Part shown: positions 11,701 to 26,700 of the stretch, piece after piece
How the letters are laid out: each line of letters starts with the position of its first letter
Numbering within the stretch: position 1 is the stretch's first letter
The notes under the pieces: generated by a model
What the model saw: the letters and a program-made list of their open reading frames with translations, nothing else
Told to the model about the DNA's origin: nothing
Databases searched by the model: none
Made by a program: the position numbers and the translations under genes
Source: Anas platyrhynchos
Lineage: Eukaryota; Chordata; Aves; Anseriformes; Anatidae
NCBI RefSeq assembly: GCF_047663525.1
Contig: NC_092587.1
Location: 46,708,501 to 46,772,500 of the forward strand
Length of the DNA: 64,000 bases
Reading direction: 5' to 3'

Positions 11701-14700
11701 CCGATGCCCCGGTTTTGGGTCTTAAAGGTTTTGTCAGTGGCATTAAGCACGTGCTTCCAGGTAAGCGTGTGCTCAGAGCTCCTGTGGTTCCGCACGTACG
11801 GCCAGGCTGTCCCCTTCCCGCATGGGCAGGAAGGAGGAGGAAGCCCCACCACAGCCAGCCCGGCTTTCCAGCAAGCCTCAGGCACCTGCCAGGCAGAGGG
11901 GCCAGGCTTGCACCACTGTGAAAGGGAAAACAAACCCCTTCCCTGTCAGGGAATAATTTTGGATCAGCTGCATGCGGAGAGGTCACTGAAGACTCTCCCC
12001 ATGCTCAATTTAGTGAATTGTCTCTCAGCAGTGGTTCGTTTAACCTAGGCAGGAACCTCTGAATGCCGGCCTTACATTATCAGTGTTTTAAGAGAAAGGC
12101 TAGGACCGAGTTTTAGCCTGGATCTTACAAATGTGCCACAAACCCAGGGTATTTTTGTGGTTTTCTGGGGTGTAACTCTTCGGCCACATTACTGCAAGGG
12201 AAATCAAAACTGATTCACCAGCCAAATATAATCTGATCTATGTAAACAAGATGCAGAAATAAACTCTTTCAGTGTTGTGCTCAGACAGGAATGCCATTTT
12301 TATTAGCACGTGTAAAAGGCCATCTTCCCTCCCATATTTTGGCTCATATTAATGTTTCTTCCTGTACAGGCTAATCTTAAAACTCTCCTGGACTAGGGAT
12401 CCATGTTAAAGGCTCATCTAGAAGGGGCCCTTAGCAGATGTTGGTTCTGTAACTGTGCATGAGGGTGACTGTCCACTCTGCAATGCAATTATCTCATTCA
12501 CTTTAAATTCCCATCTGTGGTCAATTCAGATTAGCTCGCCTGAGTGTCCCCATTTAGACAAGCTCCGGGATAAAAGGACCTACTGAAGCAGAGTCTCCTT
12601 GACAAGATTTTAGTAAATTAGTAACTTATTTGAGTGTTCATCTATTCAGAATACTGCTAATAAATCACTTTGAGACTTAGCCATTGTTGCTATTTGCTAT
12701 TAATAGGAGAGGCGTATTTGCAGCTTGACTGTTTTCCAGCAACAAACTCTAACACGCTGCTGACGTTTGAAACATCTCATACCACTCTTTTACTGTGGGG
12801 CGTGCATGTGTGTGTCTTACTGAGCATTTTATTGATCTCATGTGCTTTCTGTAGCAGAGAAACCTTGCAGTGCCTCACCTTGCACTGTTACTGCATGCAG
12901 CCTGCCTCCCTTCCCGAACGATTTGCACACCAGCCCTACTGGTTCTACCTGAAATTAACTCTGCACAGCAAAACTTAAGTTTTGTCCTGCTCCTCACAAG
13001 TTTGGCCCTGACAGACAGCGAGCAGTGTTAACACTTGGTAACACAAACAGGAGTTAAAGATACTTGGTGGCTTTTATTTTGGTACCCTAATGTTGGGGTT
13101 GTAGGAACAATCTGCTGCAGCCCAGGAGCTTTTGCCCATTTTTTGCCTTTTAGGCCTAAATAAGCTTGGTTTTAAACTTATGATTGGCATTATTAACTGA
13201 AGGTAAATATACATTGCTCTGGTCCTGGCTGGTCCTGTTCAGTAGTGCATGGGACAGGTGAGGGCATAGTTGCAGAATTACATTTTCATACCTTGTCCCA
13301 TCTCTACAAGTTGTAGAAGTACATTTTGAAGGAAATAATACAAATAATAATAATAATAATAATAATAATAAACCTTTTAAACAGCATCTTCCTGATCATT
13401 TTATCCTCTGGAAAATGCTCCTTACTGGGCTCTGTACAAAAGTGCTGCGTGTGAAGGACAGCCTGTTTACCCGGGGAGTGATGGGGGTGATGGCCAGATG
13501 CAGCACAGCTCTTTGCACTTGCATTGTGTCCATGAATTTTGTGAAATACAGGGGTCCTTATTTCATAAGTACAAAAATGAGGATTTCTAGGGAAAATATA
13601 AATGACACAAAGTAAATGAAGTCAGGTCAGAGTCAATGATATGATGTAGGAACCTAAAAATCCCAGGCTTTGGTGGCTGATAGTTCAATGCGAGGTAGAT
13701 TCAGGTAAAAATGGGAAACCTCAGTTTTATTTTCACTTGTGTCCAAGAGAACACAGTACAAGGACAGCTCCAAGAACATGCTGAGATGAACCTTTGGTAC
13801 CCTGGGAATTTTACCACGAAAGGCACCTGCCCTCAAGGGCTTGGGCATCACCAGGAGTGAGTGACAGAACGGTTTTCTGGGCACCAACACCTGCTTATAA
13901 AGTTTTCCACACATGGAGGACCAGGGATGATCCTGCCAGGTCTCTGGGCCAGGCTGGGACTATTGTGGACTGCAGCTGTCCTGGCGCAGAGATGTGTCCC
14001 TTTGCTGGGCCTCTTGGGGAGCTCAGCACTGCTGGTGGACCAGGGACCAGGGCAAGAAGCTTGTCCCACCTGCCCAGCGATCCTCCGCTTGATTCCCCCT
14101 TTGCAGCCTGCCCACAGGAAGGCCTCATTGTCTCCTTTTCTCCCTGGCTGTCCCAGGGTTTTTGGCACTTGGAGTTTGGCCCTCGGCTTGGCCAGCTATT
14201 GAAATGCAGCCACCTCTGGGATGGAGCATAGCGCATAGCCAGTGTTTAATAGTGCGTGCCGGCAGTCCCCTGTTTAAAACAGCAAGTTTCTAACTACTGC
14301 AGATCAGGGCTTCAAGATCAGCCTCCAGTTATGGCTAAAACAAATTATTCCTAGGAGGGAGCTTGACCAGTCTGTGAAAGGGGATATATTGTATATTGTC
14401 CGCTGCCAGCAAGAGGAGGAGTGGGCTCCAGGGCTCCAGGAGACCCTTTCCAAACTTAGGTCTTCATGTAGGAAGTAAAGAGCACCATACCCACGTGAAA
14501 CCAGAGGAATTTGGGTAGGGAGAATTTAATTCTCTAAATTGGCACCTGGCCTTGTTAGCAGGGTTCTTGCTTCCCTTGAGAAAAGGGCTGCAGGATTTTA
14601 GCCGTGAAGCTGGAGCCTCTCTTCTTGCACTGCAGCCCACTGCCTCGCTTCACTGCTCCTTGCTGGCATGAAGGGAAGACTGGATCACTTGTTCAGCTCC

Positions 14701-17700
14701 CAGCTAGCTGGCTGTAAAGTGCGGCTGCCATATTTCTCTTTGGGCTTCCTGGACACAAATGGCCACGTGAGAGGTGTGTAACCTGAAGCAGTGAATCGCC
14801 ACATCCCACAAGTCTTGGATCAAAAGCTGATGGGGACTTAATCTGAGATGAATCGACGTGCACAACAGGTACTGGCATGAGGTTTCCAGCATTTACCAGC
14901 ATTCAACATCCCACACAAGTGTCAAAGACCTCAAATTCTGCCTGGGCAACATTTCCAGGAAGAAAATAAGTTTACATCCAAAGCAAACTCACCAGAGACG
15001 CAAGCCATGGCTCTCCTCTCTATAACCAGTCTCTGCGCTGCATCCCCCATGTCCCGTTGCCATTGTCAAAATCTGTAGTGTAGGTTGAAAGGGGGATGCT
15101 GTTTCTCACGGCCTTTCTGACTGTGCATATTTGCATACAATTCAGACAGATGTTCTTCTTCCCCAAATTAACTATAGCTCCTGGGCGCTGAATGGCTTCC
15201 ACTGCAATAATAAGCAGCCAGCTCTGATGACACAAAGCCTTTTCTTTATAGACAAAAGGAGTTTAAAAATATTCATGAAATCAAGTTACACTTAGGCTGG
15301 AAGCAATCCTCTGGATCCCCAGCACTGTTGCAGGCATTTGTTTCTCCAGGCTAACCTGCTGCCTTGCAGGCTTTTGCAGCAGAGGCTGTGAGGGCTGTCC
15401 TGCAGCCCCGGGGAGCCAGCCAGCTGGACGAGCACATCCAGTTCTTTCTCTGCCTCCTTGGATGTAGCTCCAGGTTTTCTTGCTCTTCCATACCCAAACA
15501 TTACTTCTGTGATCATCACTTGAATGAAGACAGGCGCGACCTCACAGGGTTTGCTTTTCATCTGATAAAACTGTGCACCAGGATCTTGAGTGGAAGCTAA
15601 GATGGCCCTTGCCTGACTGATGGTTGCCAGAGATGTAAAGGATGCTGGAGGAACACTGGGGCTCTTGCCCAGTTCTCCCTGTGCCTTTTTCAGCCCCTCA
15701 CTGTGTAGGTTGCCACGTAGGAGTAGGAGCTTTTCCCTCACAGCTTCTCACTTTTGAGAATGGCAGGGCAATGCCTTGAGTTTCCCAAAAGACAAACATT
15801 GCACTGGTATAAATTAACTTGTCAAGGCTCTCACAGGAGACAGTTATTTGAAATAGCTGGGTTTTCTTTTAGAAGTCTCTGTAAGATTGTGTAACTCTTG
15901 GATGGTGAGACAAGGGGTTATTTGCCTCATTTTATGTGCTGCAAAAGATTGCAGAAGGGCTGTAGGCACAGGCCACATGTTCCTCTTTGTCAACATGTAT
16001 GAGATGTCCATAACTGCAGGAGTGCCGTTTCTCCAGCATCTCTAGGAGCTCAGTGGACTGCTGTTGGTGGCACGTGGCAGGGTGGTGCGGCCATCTCTTG
16101 GGGATGTCGACAGAGTGTTTCACACTGTGGCAGGTCCCCCAGTTTCTCTGACTGTTTGGTCTCACCCAGGTGATGCTGTGCTTGTGCAGGGGGTGGCCAG
16201 ACCTTTCCCCAAGGAACAGAGAGGCTCCTTCTCCCTGCAGTCCGTGTGGTCCCACAGGCAGAGAAGCAAAGCTGTGTGCTGGAGGAGCTGGTGGGTGCCA
16301 CCTGCCTGGTTTAGGCTGATGAACTTCTCACATCATGTGAATTATTTACAGCACCTGCAAAGAGTCTTTTTTTAGCCTCAGGTCATTGCAATGAGCACAG
16401 CACAACACAGATATGTGTGGGTTTCTTTTCTACTAGCTCTTTTGCTTGTTGTGGGGGTAATACATCAAATAATTGAGGGTACCAGCATTGGGCTCGTAAT
16501 GGCCTTCCCGGGGAGAGGAGTCCACCAGGTCTGATTCTGTGAAGGACCAAGACTGTTTCTGTAAACCTTTTAAGAACTTACTGCTTTTAAGATATCTGTC
16601 AGATATGATTGAAGTTAGCTGGTAGTTTCATCATTTTTAAGAGGGCACTGATAAGCAGCTGCATAGCTACACACACGGAGTAATGGCACAAAGCCTATTT
16701 CAGTAGGAAGCTAACCTAAAAGATACAGGAAGGCTCCTACTGCTCTGCAGACACAGCCCTCGCCTCTGGGAACAGCCACAGAAGGAACGTGGCAAATGTC
16801 TCAGGTCGTGGCAGGGGAGGTTTGGACTGGACATTAAGGCAAATTTCTTCAGCCTTGAAGAAAAGTGTTGGAAAGAAACCACAGACCACTTCATGCAGTG
16901 TCACTGCTTTGGCTTTTACAACCTAATAACAGCATGGTGATGTTTGTAATGTTTGTTAATTGCTTTTATTTCTGCTGTTTTACTTGTTTGTTGGCTTGTT
17001 TCCATGCTCGTTGACTCCCCCATCCACTTACCCGTTCTGCGTTATTTGCTGCTGCTGTTTATTGCTGTTTGCAAACCATCTCCTGATGCCTTCCAGGCTC
17101 AGGGTGATGCCTTTGGGTCGAGGCCTTTGGGAAGCGCAGAGCACAGGCATGGGGCGTGCACGCAGAGCTGTGTGTCCCTGCACCCTGCCTCCACAGGTGC
17201 CTGTTTCTCCTGTAGGTGTCTCTTAAACCTCAGGGGTTTTTCTGACCCGAAGAGCCCCCTTTATCGCTGCAGCCCCGTGCATCTCAACAAAGGCCTGTGG
17301 CGGGTGGAGGCTGTGGTGGCCTGGGATGTGCCCGTGACTCATGTGGCTGGCTTTGCCCTGGTTTTGTTGACTTCCTTGGGTCTCTGTGACTTCAGAGCCT
17401 ATTTTGTTGTTCTCAGCATCATTCATTAGCATTTTCCTTCCCACTGTGGATATATATATAAAGATGCCCTTTCATTGCCTTTCGAGTGTAAACATAGTAG
17501 GGTACTTCTTGCAAAGGGACTTTTATGTATTTATAAATCAAGGTCATTGTGGTGCAAGCGGTTACTTGAGTGCAGCATGCTCGCAGCCACCGTTTTATTT
17601 ATATTCAGGGCTACATTTTTGCATCTGGGGAATGGAAAGTAGCTAAGCCTTCTTGCGCCACTCGAGCAAAAAAACGTGAAATAATCAGCAGATCAAGAGC

Positions 17701-20700
17701 TGCTCATGACAGAGCTTCCCCGTGAGGAAATTGAAATGCTGTGAAAATTAATTAGGGGGTGTCAATGTTTCTGTGTGCCCAAACCGCAGGCAGCCTGGCT
17801 GAAGAGCAGCACATTTCCATCCCACAGCATGCATGGGGTGCTCTCAGCCATCCCATACAGCCCTGGCCATCCCACTGGGAGCCAAGCACCACTGTGGGGC
17901 TGGCTGGGATGCGACCCCCAGGATGTGGGGAGAGGAGCAGCGCCTGGCCGGGGCTGGCAGCGGGCTCCGGGCACCACGCTGTGGTGTCTGGCATCAGGAC
18001 ACATCACAGGGTCATGGCCTAATGCAGGGATTTCAGTCTGCATTTCCATTTTTTAATTAAAGCATTGCCTTTTCCTTGGACATTTTTCCTGGGGATGAGG
18101 ATTCCTCAGCACCCTATCTGGCTGTGCAGAGACACTTATCCCCACACACAGATATCCTTGTGCAAGTCTTAAATCACACCTCTATTGACATTGCTTCTTG
18201 CAAACATCACATTTATGGACATGGGAGACAACAGCACAATTCCACGTGGCTTCAAAGGAACATTACCCTGAAAATCACTTGGTATTTTGTTTCGAAGACA
18301 GATATTCATTTTGTTTCCCTCCTAGCTAGTGACATTTGCTTCTCAGATACAACCTATTGCTAGATACTTATTTTTAAATGGAAACTCAGACAAAGATTTG
18401 GTTCTTGGGAATGTGCTTAAGAAGAATCCCAAACATCAAAAGATTTACAGTGAGCTCACAGCAATGGGATGAAAATGCCTTTCTGATAGGATGTATTATG
18501 GCATGTGCAGCATAGAAGTGCTGTGAGTTTTCAAGTTATCACTTCCTACTTTTTCTACAAAATAGAAATTAGTTGTAATGCACACACCAAACAGCTGCTG
18601 ATGTAGAGATCCAATCCTCCCACCTTTCACTATCATGTGCGGTGCTGACTGTCATGTGGGAGGAATCACACCATCTACCTCACATCATAACACTAATTTT
18701 TGGCATATTGTCAGTAAAGCACTTACATGGAGGCCAGCAAGCCAGAGCTCTGCTCACCGTGGGGTGCTTCCTGGTGAGGCTCATTGTGTGCAGAAAACTA
18801 GATTTTGGTGCCATTGCTCCCTTTGCTGAGCAGGTGCATTTCCCTGTGCACGGTGGAGCACTCTCCATCCCTCCAAGGCAGGGGCCTTGCACTGTGAGAA
18901 CAGAAATGGCTTCATTTATCAAAAAGGATGTTGTTCTGCACCTTCATGAGCTATGCATCTTTCTGTAATCACGACAAAGCTCTCTTTGGCAGGAGCCTCG
19001 GGCACGACTCCTTACAGTGTTTTTGTGATACAAAGAGTAGCAGGCACAGTGGCTTTGAAGGCAGAGACACCCTGGCCAGGCAGCAGCCAGCCCCCATGTG
19101 CAGCCCCCATGGGGGTGGTGTCACCCCAGTGATGTGCTGGGATTGCTCCAGAGACGGGCTGGGGTGAATCCGCAGGGTTAACAGCTGACCAGGGAAATCC
19201 TGCTGGGAAACACGTCCTTGACCTTATTGTGCAGCCTCTAGGGGCTGCAGCTCAATCTGCTGGGACAGAGCAGAGAATTGCGATTTGTGTGGCGACTTAC
19301 ATGTTATAATGACCGTTTTGTATCTTATTAAAACAAACCCACTGGCATTGGGTGGGGGGAGTAGGGGTGTTTACTGCAGTGGCAGGGCTGAGGCCAGGCT
19401 CCCCCGCTGTCCTGTGCTGCTCGCTGGAGCCCGGCTGGAGCGGTGCGGGGCAGCAGCTGGGAGACTGCTCTTTGCAGCCCCTGGGGACTGCAGATAGGGC
19501 TCATGTTTAGCATCACTGTTTTCAAGCAGCCATAAAAAGACATGTTTGTAACAATTTAGGGCCTGAGCTGAAATACTGGCTTCATGGAGATCAGTGGTGT
19601 GACTCCCCCTGAATTCCTCACCAGCATGATTTAACTTCCTCAGCGCGAAGGCGCTCAGGGTTATTGATTTCTCTCCGCATTGCCTTTACTGGGGTTACAA
19701 GCATCAGTCACATGCATTAAAATGGGACTGATAAACAAGTTAAACTGAAAATAATCAGAAGAAAGTCTGTAGCTGCATATAGCATAAATTGTTCCCGTTT
19801 TTGTATTTCCTTCACCACTCCCATCTGAGTCAGGACAAACAAAGACTTCTCTGAGATGCAATTTATGCTAGGAACCCAAAATGCTAGATTTTACAGAAAA
19901 TTCTCAGCCAGGCATTTTCCATCGTCTCCACTAAAAAGGCATCAATGTCTCCAGTGTGGATGTTTTCCAGGGAATTTTCTTTCCATGCTTGAAAACATCT
20001 TGTGTTCACAAAGCCACTAGTGAGCAAATGCAATCAGAAGGACACTGATGTAGTTTGGGTGAATAACTTGCACTGGGGAGAGGCACAGAGCCTGATCGCT
20101 TGGTTCATCTGGGTTTCTGTTCATACTGGCTCCATATGTATTTTAGGAAAGCAGGAAAAATGCCTATGCTCCTGAAAGAGAGGAAAGAAGACAGCTTTTG
20201 AAATGCGTTGCTATTTGGTAGTGCCCCTTATCAGGCTCATTGCTGCCGCACAAGGGGCACCGCTACCCAGCCCTTCAGGTGGATTCAAGCCGCTGCTGGA
20301 AGCAGAGCCTCAACCCACGAGGCTGTGTCACACAAACCATTGCCAAGAGCCTCATTTAACTGGTGCTGGCAAATATTGTGATTCATCACGCCTTCAGGAG
20401 CTAGTCAGCGGAGGGGTATTTAACCATTTAAAAAGCGCAAACCATAAATTAGAAGTTCTGGTGACTAATACATGTGTCATATGCGTGTCGTTTTGTGTGA
20501 ATGGCAGCTGCGCGGGTCCCACGCTGGTTCTGTGTCACACTGCAGGCAGCCGGCCCAACAAGTTTAAAATAAACCTCTTAACGAAAATTAGTTATTTTTA
20601 TCTAGTGCTCTTGATTTTCAGTTTGAGACAATATTTACCTATTCAATCAGACCGAAGTTAAACTAAAGACTGACTGATAAGTATTTGTTTAAGCCTCTGG

Positions 20701-23700
20701 AGCTCCCAACTTTTCATTCTTTCTTATCTCGGTTTCCTCGACTATCAGCTCGCTGTCACTAATTGCCACACCGAGTCACTTCTCCACTAGGAAGCGGCCC
20801 GGGACTGACAGGAGCCAAATATTTGGAAATCCAAGCTTTATTTGTTAAAAAATAAGCGGGGAGGGAAGGAGAGATGTCGGTGAGGACTCCCCCGCCCGAT
20901 GACCACCCACAGGGCTGCCGGTCAGCCGCGGTGTGTTAATGGCCAAATTTAAGTTGGTGACACCGCAGGGACCAGACTGGGTGCACCTAGAGACATGAGG
21001 GGGACAGGGACACGTGTCCCAGAGATGGTCCCACACCGCTGACACCTCCTTTCTGTGCAGGTGATATACCGAGCCCTCTCGCCGCCCCTCGCTGCCCAGG
21101 ACCCCTACAGCGCGGAAGCCCAGGCGCAGCTGAAGGTGACCAACCTGCGCGTGCGGCTGCTGGAGCGGCAGAGCTGCCCCTGCCTCCTGCCAGCCCCGCA
21201 GGCCCCACCGGCCCCACACTACGCCGTCTACGACTTCATCGTGAAGGGCAGCTGCTTCTGCAATGGCCACGCCGACCGCTGCGTCCCCGTCAGCGGGTTC
21301 CGGCCCGTCAAGGCAGCCGGTGTTTTCCAAGTGGTACGTACACGCGCTCGGCGGTGGCTCCTTAAAATGTTAATGTTTCTGGCTCCCTTCTCAGCCTGGA
21401 TGCTAACTAGTGATAGCACAATATCTGATACAATAAATGAAGGGCATTTTGATGACCGAGGGGGAGCAGAGCTGCCCCGATGGCAGCAGGACCCTTGTGC
21501 TTGCCGTTGCTCCTGGAGCATCCTCAGAGACAGGGTTGGGTCCTGAGCTGAGGGGCGGGAGGGCTGGCTCTCACTCCCAGGCTTTCCATTGCACTTTGCA
21601 ATACCACCTGTGGGTAAAAACCTTGTTATCTGGTTTCCAGGGCACTCCCATCACAGGAGCTCAGAGCTAAAATCCCTTGGGACCGACCAAGACACAAAGC
21701 CCAGACGTGGCAGGCCAATGCCAGTGCCTCCCCGAGCAGCGGCGTGCCTGCGTCCTGCCAGCCCGGGGACACCCCAATGCGCTGTGTCCTTTCTTCTCTT
21801 CTTGGCCAGCCCTAAAGGGACTGGCTGTGCTGGCAGAGGAGCTGTAGGGAAAGCCAGGGCCATTAAATATATTGCAGTGAACAATGTGAAAAAGGGGAAG
21901 ATCATAAAAATGTAAGCCAATTACTTGAGGTAAGGAGGTCTGGCATCTCTCCAGCTCTTCGGGGAACTCTCATTTGAGTTAAATTATGGTCTCAAACATG
22001 AAGCAGACATCATGTTTCCCTTCTAATAGAGCTAGTCTTGCAACATCTTGAAAATATACAAATTTGAAAGCATGCAGCACTATGATTGATAAGCCTGTTT
22101 CAAGTAGCACTGCTCTGGTTTTCCCAGATGTTCCCTGAGTGAAAGCCTTTGAAAGGAGCTGTTTACTTGGGATTATTTCAGTGTGATACAATTGCACGGG
22201 AGTGTGCCCCTGAGCACCGCTGAGAGTTAGAGCAGAGACTGCAGCCAAATACGCTTCCAGGACAGCTACAGCCCATGGAAATCACAGTGCACAGGTAGCA
22301 GGCGGTGCTGTGGGAAGGAGCCGCTGCCAGAATCGGGCTGAAAAACAAAGCAAGAAATAGCAGCAAGCCCTTGCACCAGCCCCAGGGGACTGGGAAAGTA
22401 AACTCCAGTTATAAATGTGGCAAGAGTCCCAACAGTGACGTGTGTGCAGTCAGGCTGACTCATTCTGCGGTGCCTCAGAGCTTACTCTGCATGGCCCACG
22501 GGGCACGGGGCAGCCTAAGGGTGACCTAGCCCCATGCTTTGCAACACGGGCTCTGCTGGAGGGTCGGGGTGTGCTGAGGTGTCTCCTCGAGTGCTGAGGT
22601 GTTTCCTCTCCTGTTGCCCCTTTTTATACCATAAGACCAGGAAGCCTGAGGCCAAGCCTCAGCCGTGCCAGGGGCTGGCCAGCACGTTGCTCTGAGGTGG
22701 GAGCAGGGGGTTGTGTCGTGTCCAAGATGGCAGCAAGACTTGTTCACGCATGTGTGTGAGCAGAAAGACTGCAGGATCCGCAGCTGCCTAGCTAGAAGAA
22801 GTCAAATTTCTGAAAAGAGAGGAAGATTTCAGAGAGGGAGCATTTTTGTGCATTTCACCTGAAAAAGCCAGTCACATAAGTGACAGTTCTGAAGAATTAT
22901 GGTCAGTCATTCAGGCATGAGATGTCTTCTGTATGTAACTGTATCTACGTGGGGTTTTAGCAGAACCTTCACTGTAAAACCAGGGACAGCAAAAGCTGGG
23001 AAACACATTACCGTTTCCTGATGTGAATACAAAATCTGGCTCGGTTCTTGTGCTAGTACTTCAGAACACTCCTGAAGGACATCCCCTAAATTAGACAAAC
23101 ACAGCATCAAATTTCATGAGAGTTTATGATTCCTCTTCTTCTCAAAAAAAAAAAAAAAGAAACTTTTCCCCAAAAAAGTGTGTGCAAGTTTCCTCAACCC
23201 GCCACTTGTTCTTAGCCTAGAGGCAAAATCCTATCTGTAGGCTTGTTTTCAGAGCCTGCTTGGCCAGCAGAAGAACCGGACGCAGTGTATTTGTGTTTCT
23301 GCTGGGCTGTAAGCCGCCGCATCCTGGTAGCACTAGGCATGGCTGCCAGGTCTCCTGAACCCTGAAGCATTTTGGCCACCTGCCCCGGCAGTGAGGGTGA
23401 TAGAGTCTGACAAAGCCATGCAGGGATGCGCGGATGCTGCTGGCTGCTTCCCGGGTGAGTTTAGGGCCAGGGTGCCCCGCTCAGCTTGAGACCTCGTCCT
23501 GTCCCGCTGCTGCGGCATTCCTCCCATCGTATGAATTTTTCCTCGGTGGCTGGGCCATCGTGTGCTGGGAATCTGACAGTTCTGAAGAAAAAATGTTCTG
23601 AATGGCTGAAGGGAGGCTAAAAGTCTGGCTCGGCCATGAGATAATACTGACCTAGGACATCCTTGGGTGCGGGGGCGGATGCGAATAGGGTGGCTCCGTG

Positions 23701-26700
23701 GATGAAGAACAGCTCGTTTCACCCCAGCAGAAGCAGGTCCAGCTCTGTCCACCGGAGCGGGATAGGCTCCTCTGGGATCCCTCTGAGTCAGGTCAGAGAA
23801 AAAGTGGGCATTACAGACTCCAGATAGTTGCTGTAAGAAAAAAAAAAAACTATTTCACGTCAAGGCTACTCTGCCTTTTCTTTCTCACTCCTCCCACATC
23901 GTTTATTCAAAGGGTCACTACCCAAACCTTGCCATCTGCCCAATGCATGCCAAGAAAAAAAGTGCATGAACAAACACACCTCACACCGTACCACGCAATG
24001 TAGTTGCACTAGCCTGTGAGCAGGATTGCATGGTGCAAGTAGAGAAATGGATTCACAGACACAGGCGATCCCCCCAGTGTTCAGCGGCCAATGAAAGACT
24101 GGGTTTGGGGCTGATCCATCCAGCTCAGGAGCTGTGCACTGAGTTATTTCAGTGCCTACTTGGCCCTTTACCAGCTAAAGCATCCCAATGGCTTGCTTGC
24201 AACTCCAGAAAGTGTCGCAAAAGAGATCAGCTTGGAGACAGGCAGGATCTTGCAGTGTAGTATTGTGTAGTGAGGAAACCAAGTGCAGAAGTCCCTCAGC
24301 TGGGCTTCACAGTTCAGTCTCAAGGTGAGGGCAGGGCTTCATCTGCCTCAGAGACTCCCTGGCCCTCCCTGACTGCAAAGCCCTGCAGCACCAAGGTGGT
24401 TTGCATGGTTGGCCTGAGCTGTTGGTCTCAGAGGGCTGTGCCCTTGCTGGAGCCACCTGCTTTTACCCCTTTTACACAATACTGTATGCATCTTTGATCT
24501 GAAGAGAGGAAATGGGAAACGACAACCTAGGGAAGAAGAAGCTTCAACACGCTTAAGCAGTGCCCAAAGAAATTTGGTGTGGTGCTGCTACCGTACCAAG
24601 CTGGTACTGTTGCAAATGTGCTTAGACACTTCTTTAGTAGTCCAAGGCTGCGAGAGCCCTGCTGCATAGCTGGGCAGTGGGAATATCTCTCTCCCTTCCC
24701 ACATGGCCAGCCCAGTGGCTGCTGTAAATTGTTGTCATGTTACTGACATCAAAAGATGCTGAAGGTCTTCCCCAGAGCCTCTGACAGAAGCCTATTGTAC
24801 AAGGAATAATAATAAAATTAAAAAAAAAAAAAAAAGACAGCCCCCACACCCTGAACAACAAACTTTGTATTCTTTCACAAGAGCGAGATGGGATATGAGA
24901 ATTTTCTCATGCATAAATTTGGTTGTCTGGTGCTCTGGGAGACAATACCTTCCTGCGGGCGGGCAGCAGCCAGCAGGCAGTTTCTAAAACTGGCACAGTG
25001 GCTTGAGTGCAACACGGTTTAAAAGCCATTGTTAGGGACTCGGTGTGAATGGCATGGTTTTCCTCTAGGCTAATATCGTGCCCGTTCTCCAAGAAAGTAA
25101 AAAATGATAATTACAATACATTTTTAACGGTTCCAAGAAAGCAAGTCTATTAAAAACTGTTGCCCCTCCCAGCTATTTAGCCTATTTAGACAATCAGGCC
25201 TTTGGGACATTAATTTGCCTTTAGTGTGTGTCTGCTGGGCTCTCTGCAAGGCGTGAGTTCCCGTGATGCGAATGGATCCATAACAGGTGACTCGGTGTGT
25301 TTTATCCTCAGCGCAGCACCTCTTTCGCCCTGTGCAACTTTTTGGAAGGCGATAAATAGGGGGGGAGGCGTTTTATAAGATTCGACCAAAAAGCCCGTGT
25401 GTTTGCAGTGTGAAAGGAAGCGCTGGAAGGTAATAATTCAGCAACAAAAGGCTATGGAAGGAAGCATGCCCTAGCAACTGTCTTTGTATATAGAAATCAG
25501 CCGCTCGTTTATCTTACAGAAGTCAACTTTTGTAACACTGTTTGCATTGTGCCCTCTAATGAGTGACGCTGCGACTGGGCTGTCAGGCTAAGAAGGGAAG
25601 CAGTGTGAAAGCCAACGGGGATGTAAAGACCCCATGACAAAATGAAAAATGGTATGAAAAGGATTTTCTGCTTAAATGAGTCAAGAGCCGTGTGAATGCT
25701 TAGAGCGGTGAGACGCACTGGGAATTGTGTTTGTGTACTTAGCAGTGCTCCGTAATGACCCCAAATGGGCACGCCCTACAGCTACATGGAAATCGAGGTG
25801 AGTGAAAAGGGGGAAAAATCTGCTCTTTCCACCGTCAGCCCGTGTGGCTCACACCCTGCCTTCTGAGAGATGCTGAGATGCCAGAGAAGTGCCCCAGGCC
25901 AGCACCACTCTGCCAGGCTGCTTTCTCAGCCCTGGCTCAGGGATGCTCAGGGCACCTCACCTGGCATCAGGCGCTCACACACCTCTTACCAGCCTGAATT
26001 TTCACCCGGTGCAAACAGCCTGTTGGCCGTTTTTCACCTGCTGCCATTTCTCTTTTCCTTCTGCTGCCTCTTCTCCTTTCTTTTGCCCTTAGCCATCACA
26101 GTATTGCTTGAAAACTCAAAAAAATACCTGTCTGCCCATGGGTTACAAGAAAAGGCTTGCTAATATGCAGCTCTTTTGTTGTTTCCGATGCATAAAAACC
26201 TTTTCTGTCATGCTGGAATTATGTAGAAGAAAAAAAGAGATTTTTTTTCAATGGGATAAAGCTAGGATGGAGAGGGTTTTAAAGCAGAGCTGTTTTGGGG
26301 GTAATCATTATAATGCTATTGAAAGAGAATAAATACATCAGCCCGAGGCAAGGTTTTTGAAGTACTTAGGTCTGACTTTCATTACGTTTCTGGAAAAAAA
26401 GGAATAGGGAAAAAAGGTATTAACTAAACTGTGTCTGTGAGAAACAGGTTCTTAGAGAGCCCGCTTCCCTCCCCTCCCCTCCGCACCTCCCGGGGTCCTT
26501 CACCGAGCCCCCAGCTCACCCTGAGTGTCTCTCCAGTTACTTTTCAAGCTTTTCACCCATACCACTCATTTCCCTCCCCCAAGTGCATTACAAGCCATCG
26601 TTACAAGGCGCATCACGCCCTGCTTGGCCCTGCTGGCTCTCTCAGGGCCGGCTGCCTCGGCTTGCACCATCTCAGAGCCCATAAAACTGCCCTCGCGGCG

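Larger units (their letters stand above)
9135..21060 (+). other. NTN4: NTN4 intron 2
   Basis: The longest intron, 11926 nt, phase 0. It contains a palindrome and a paired TGATAA repeat (9731-9800), CR1 fragments (10131-10170 and 11321-11483) and an ATA trinucleotide repeat (13342-13371). The rest appears unique and non-coding, with no recognisable nested gene on either strand. Confidence 0.8.

Noticed and set aside
25130-25480. Complex, low-repeat stretch in intron 3 considered as a conserved non-coding element
   Set aside because: Conservation cannot be judged from one sequence, and no motif cluster stands out.
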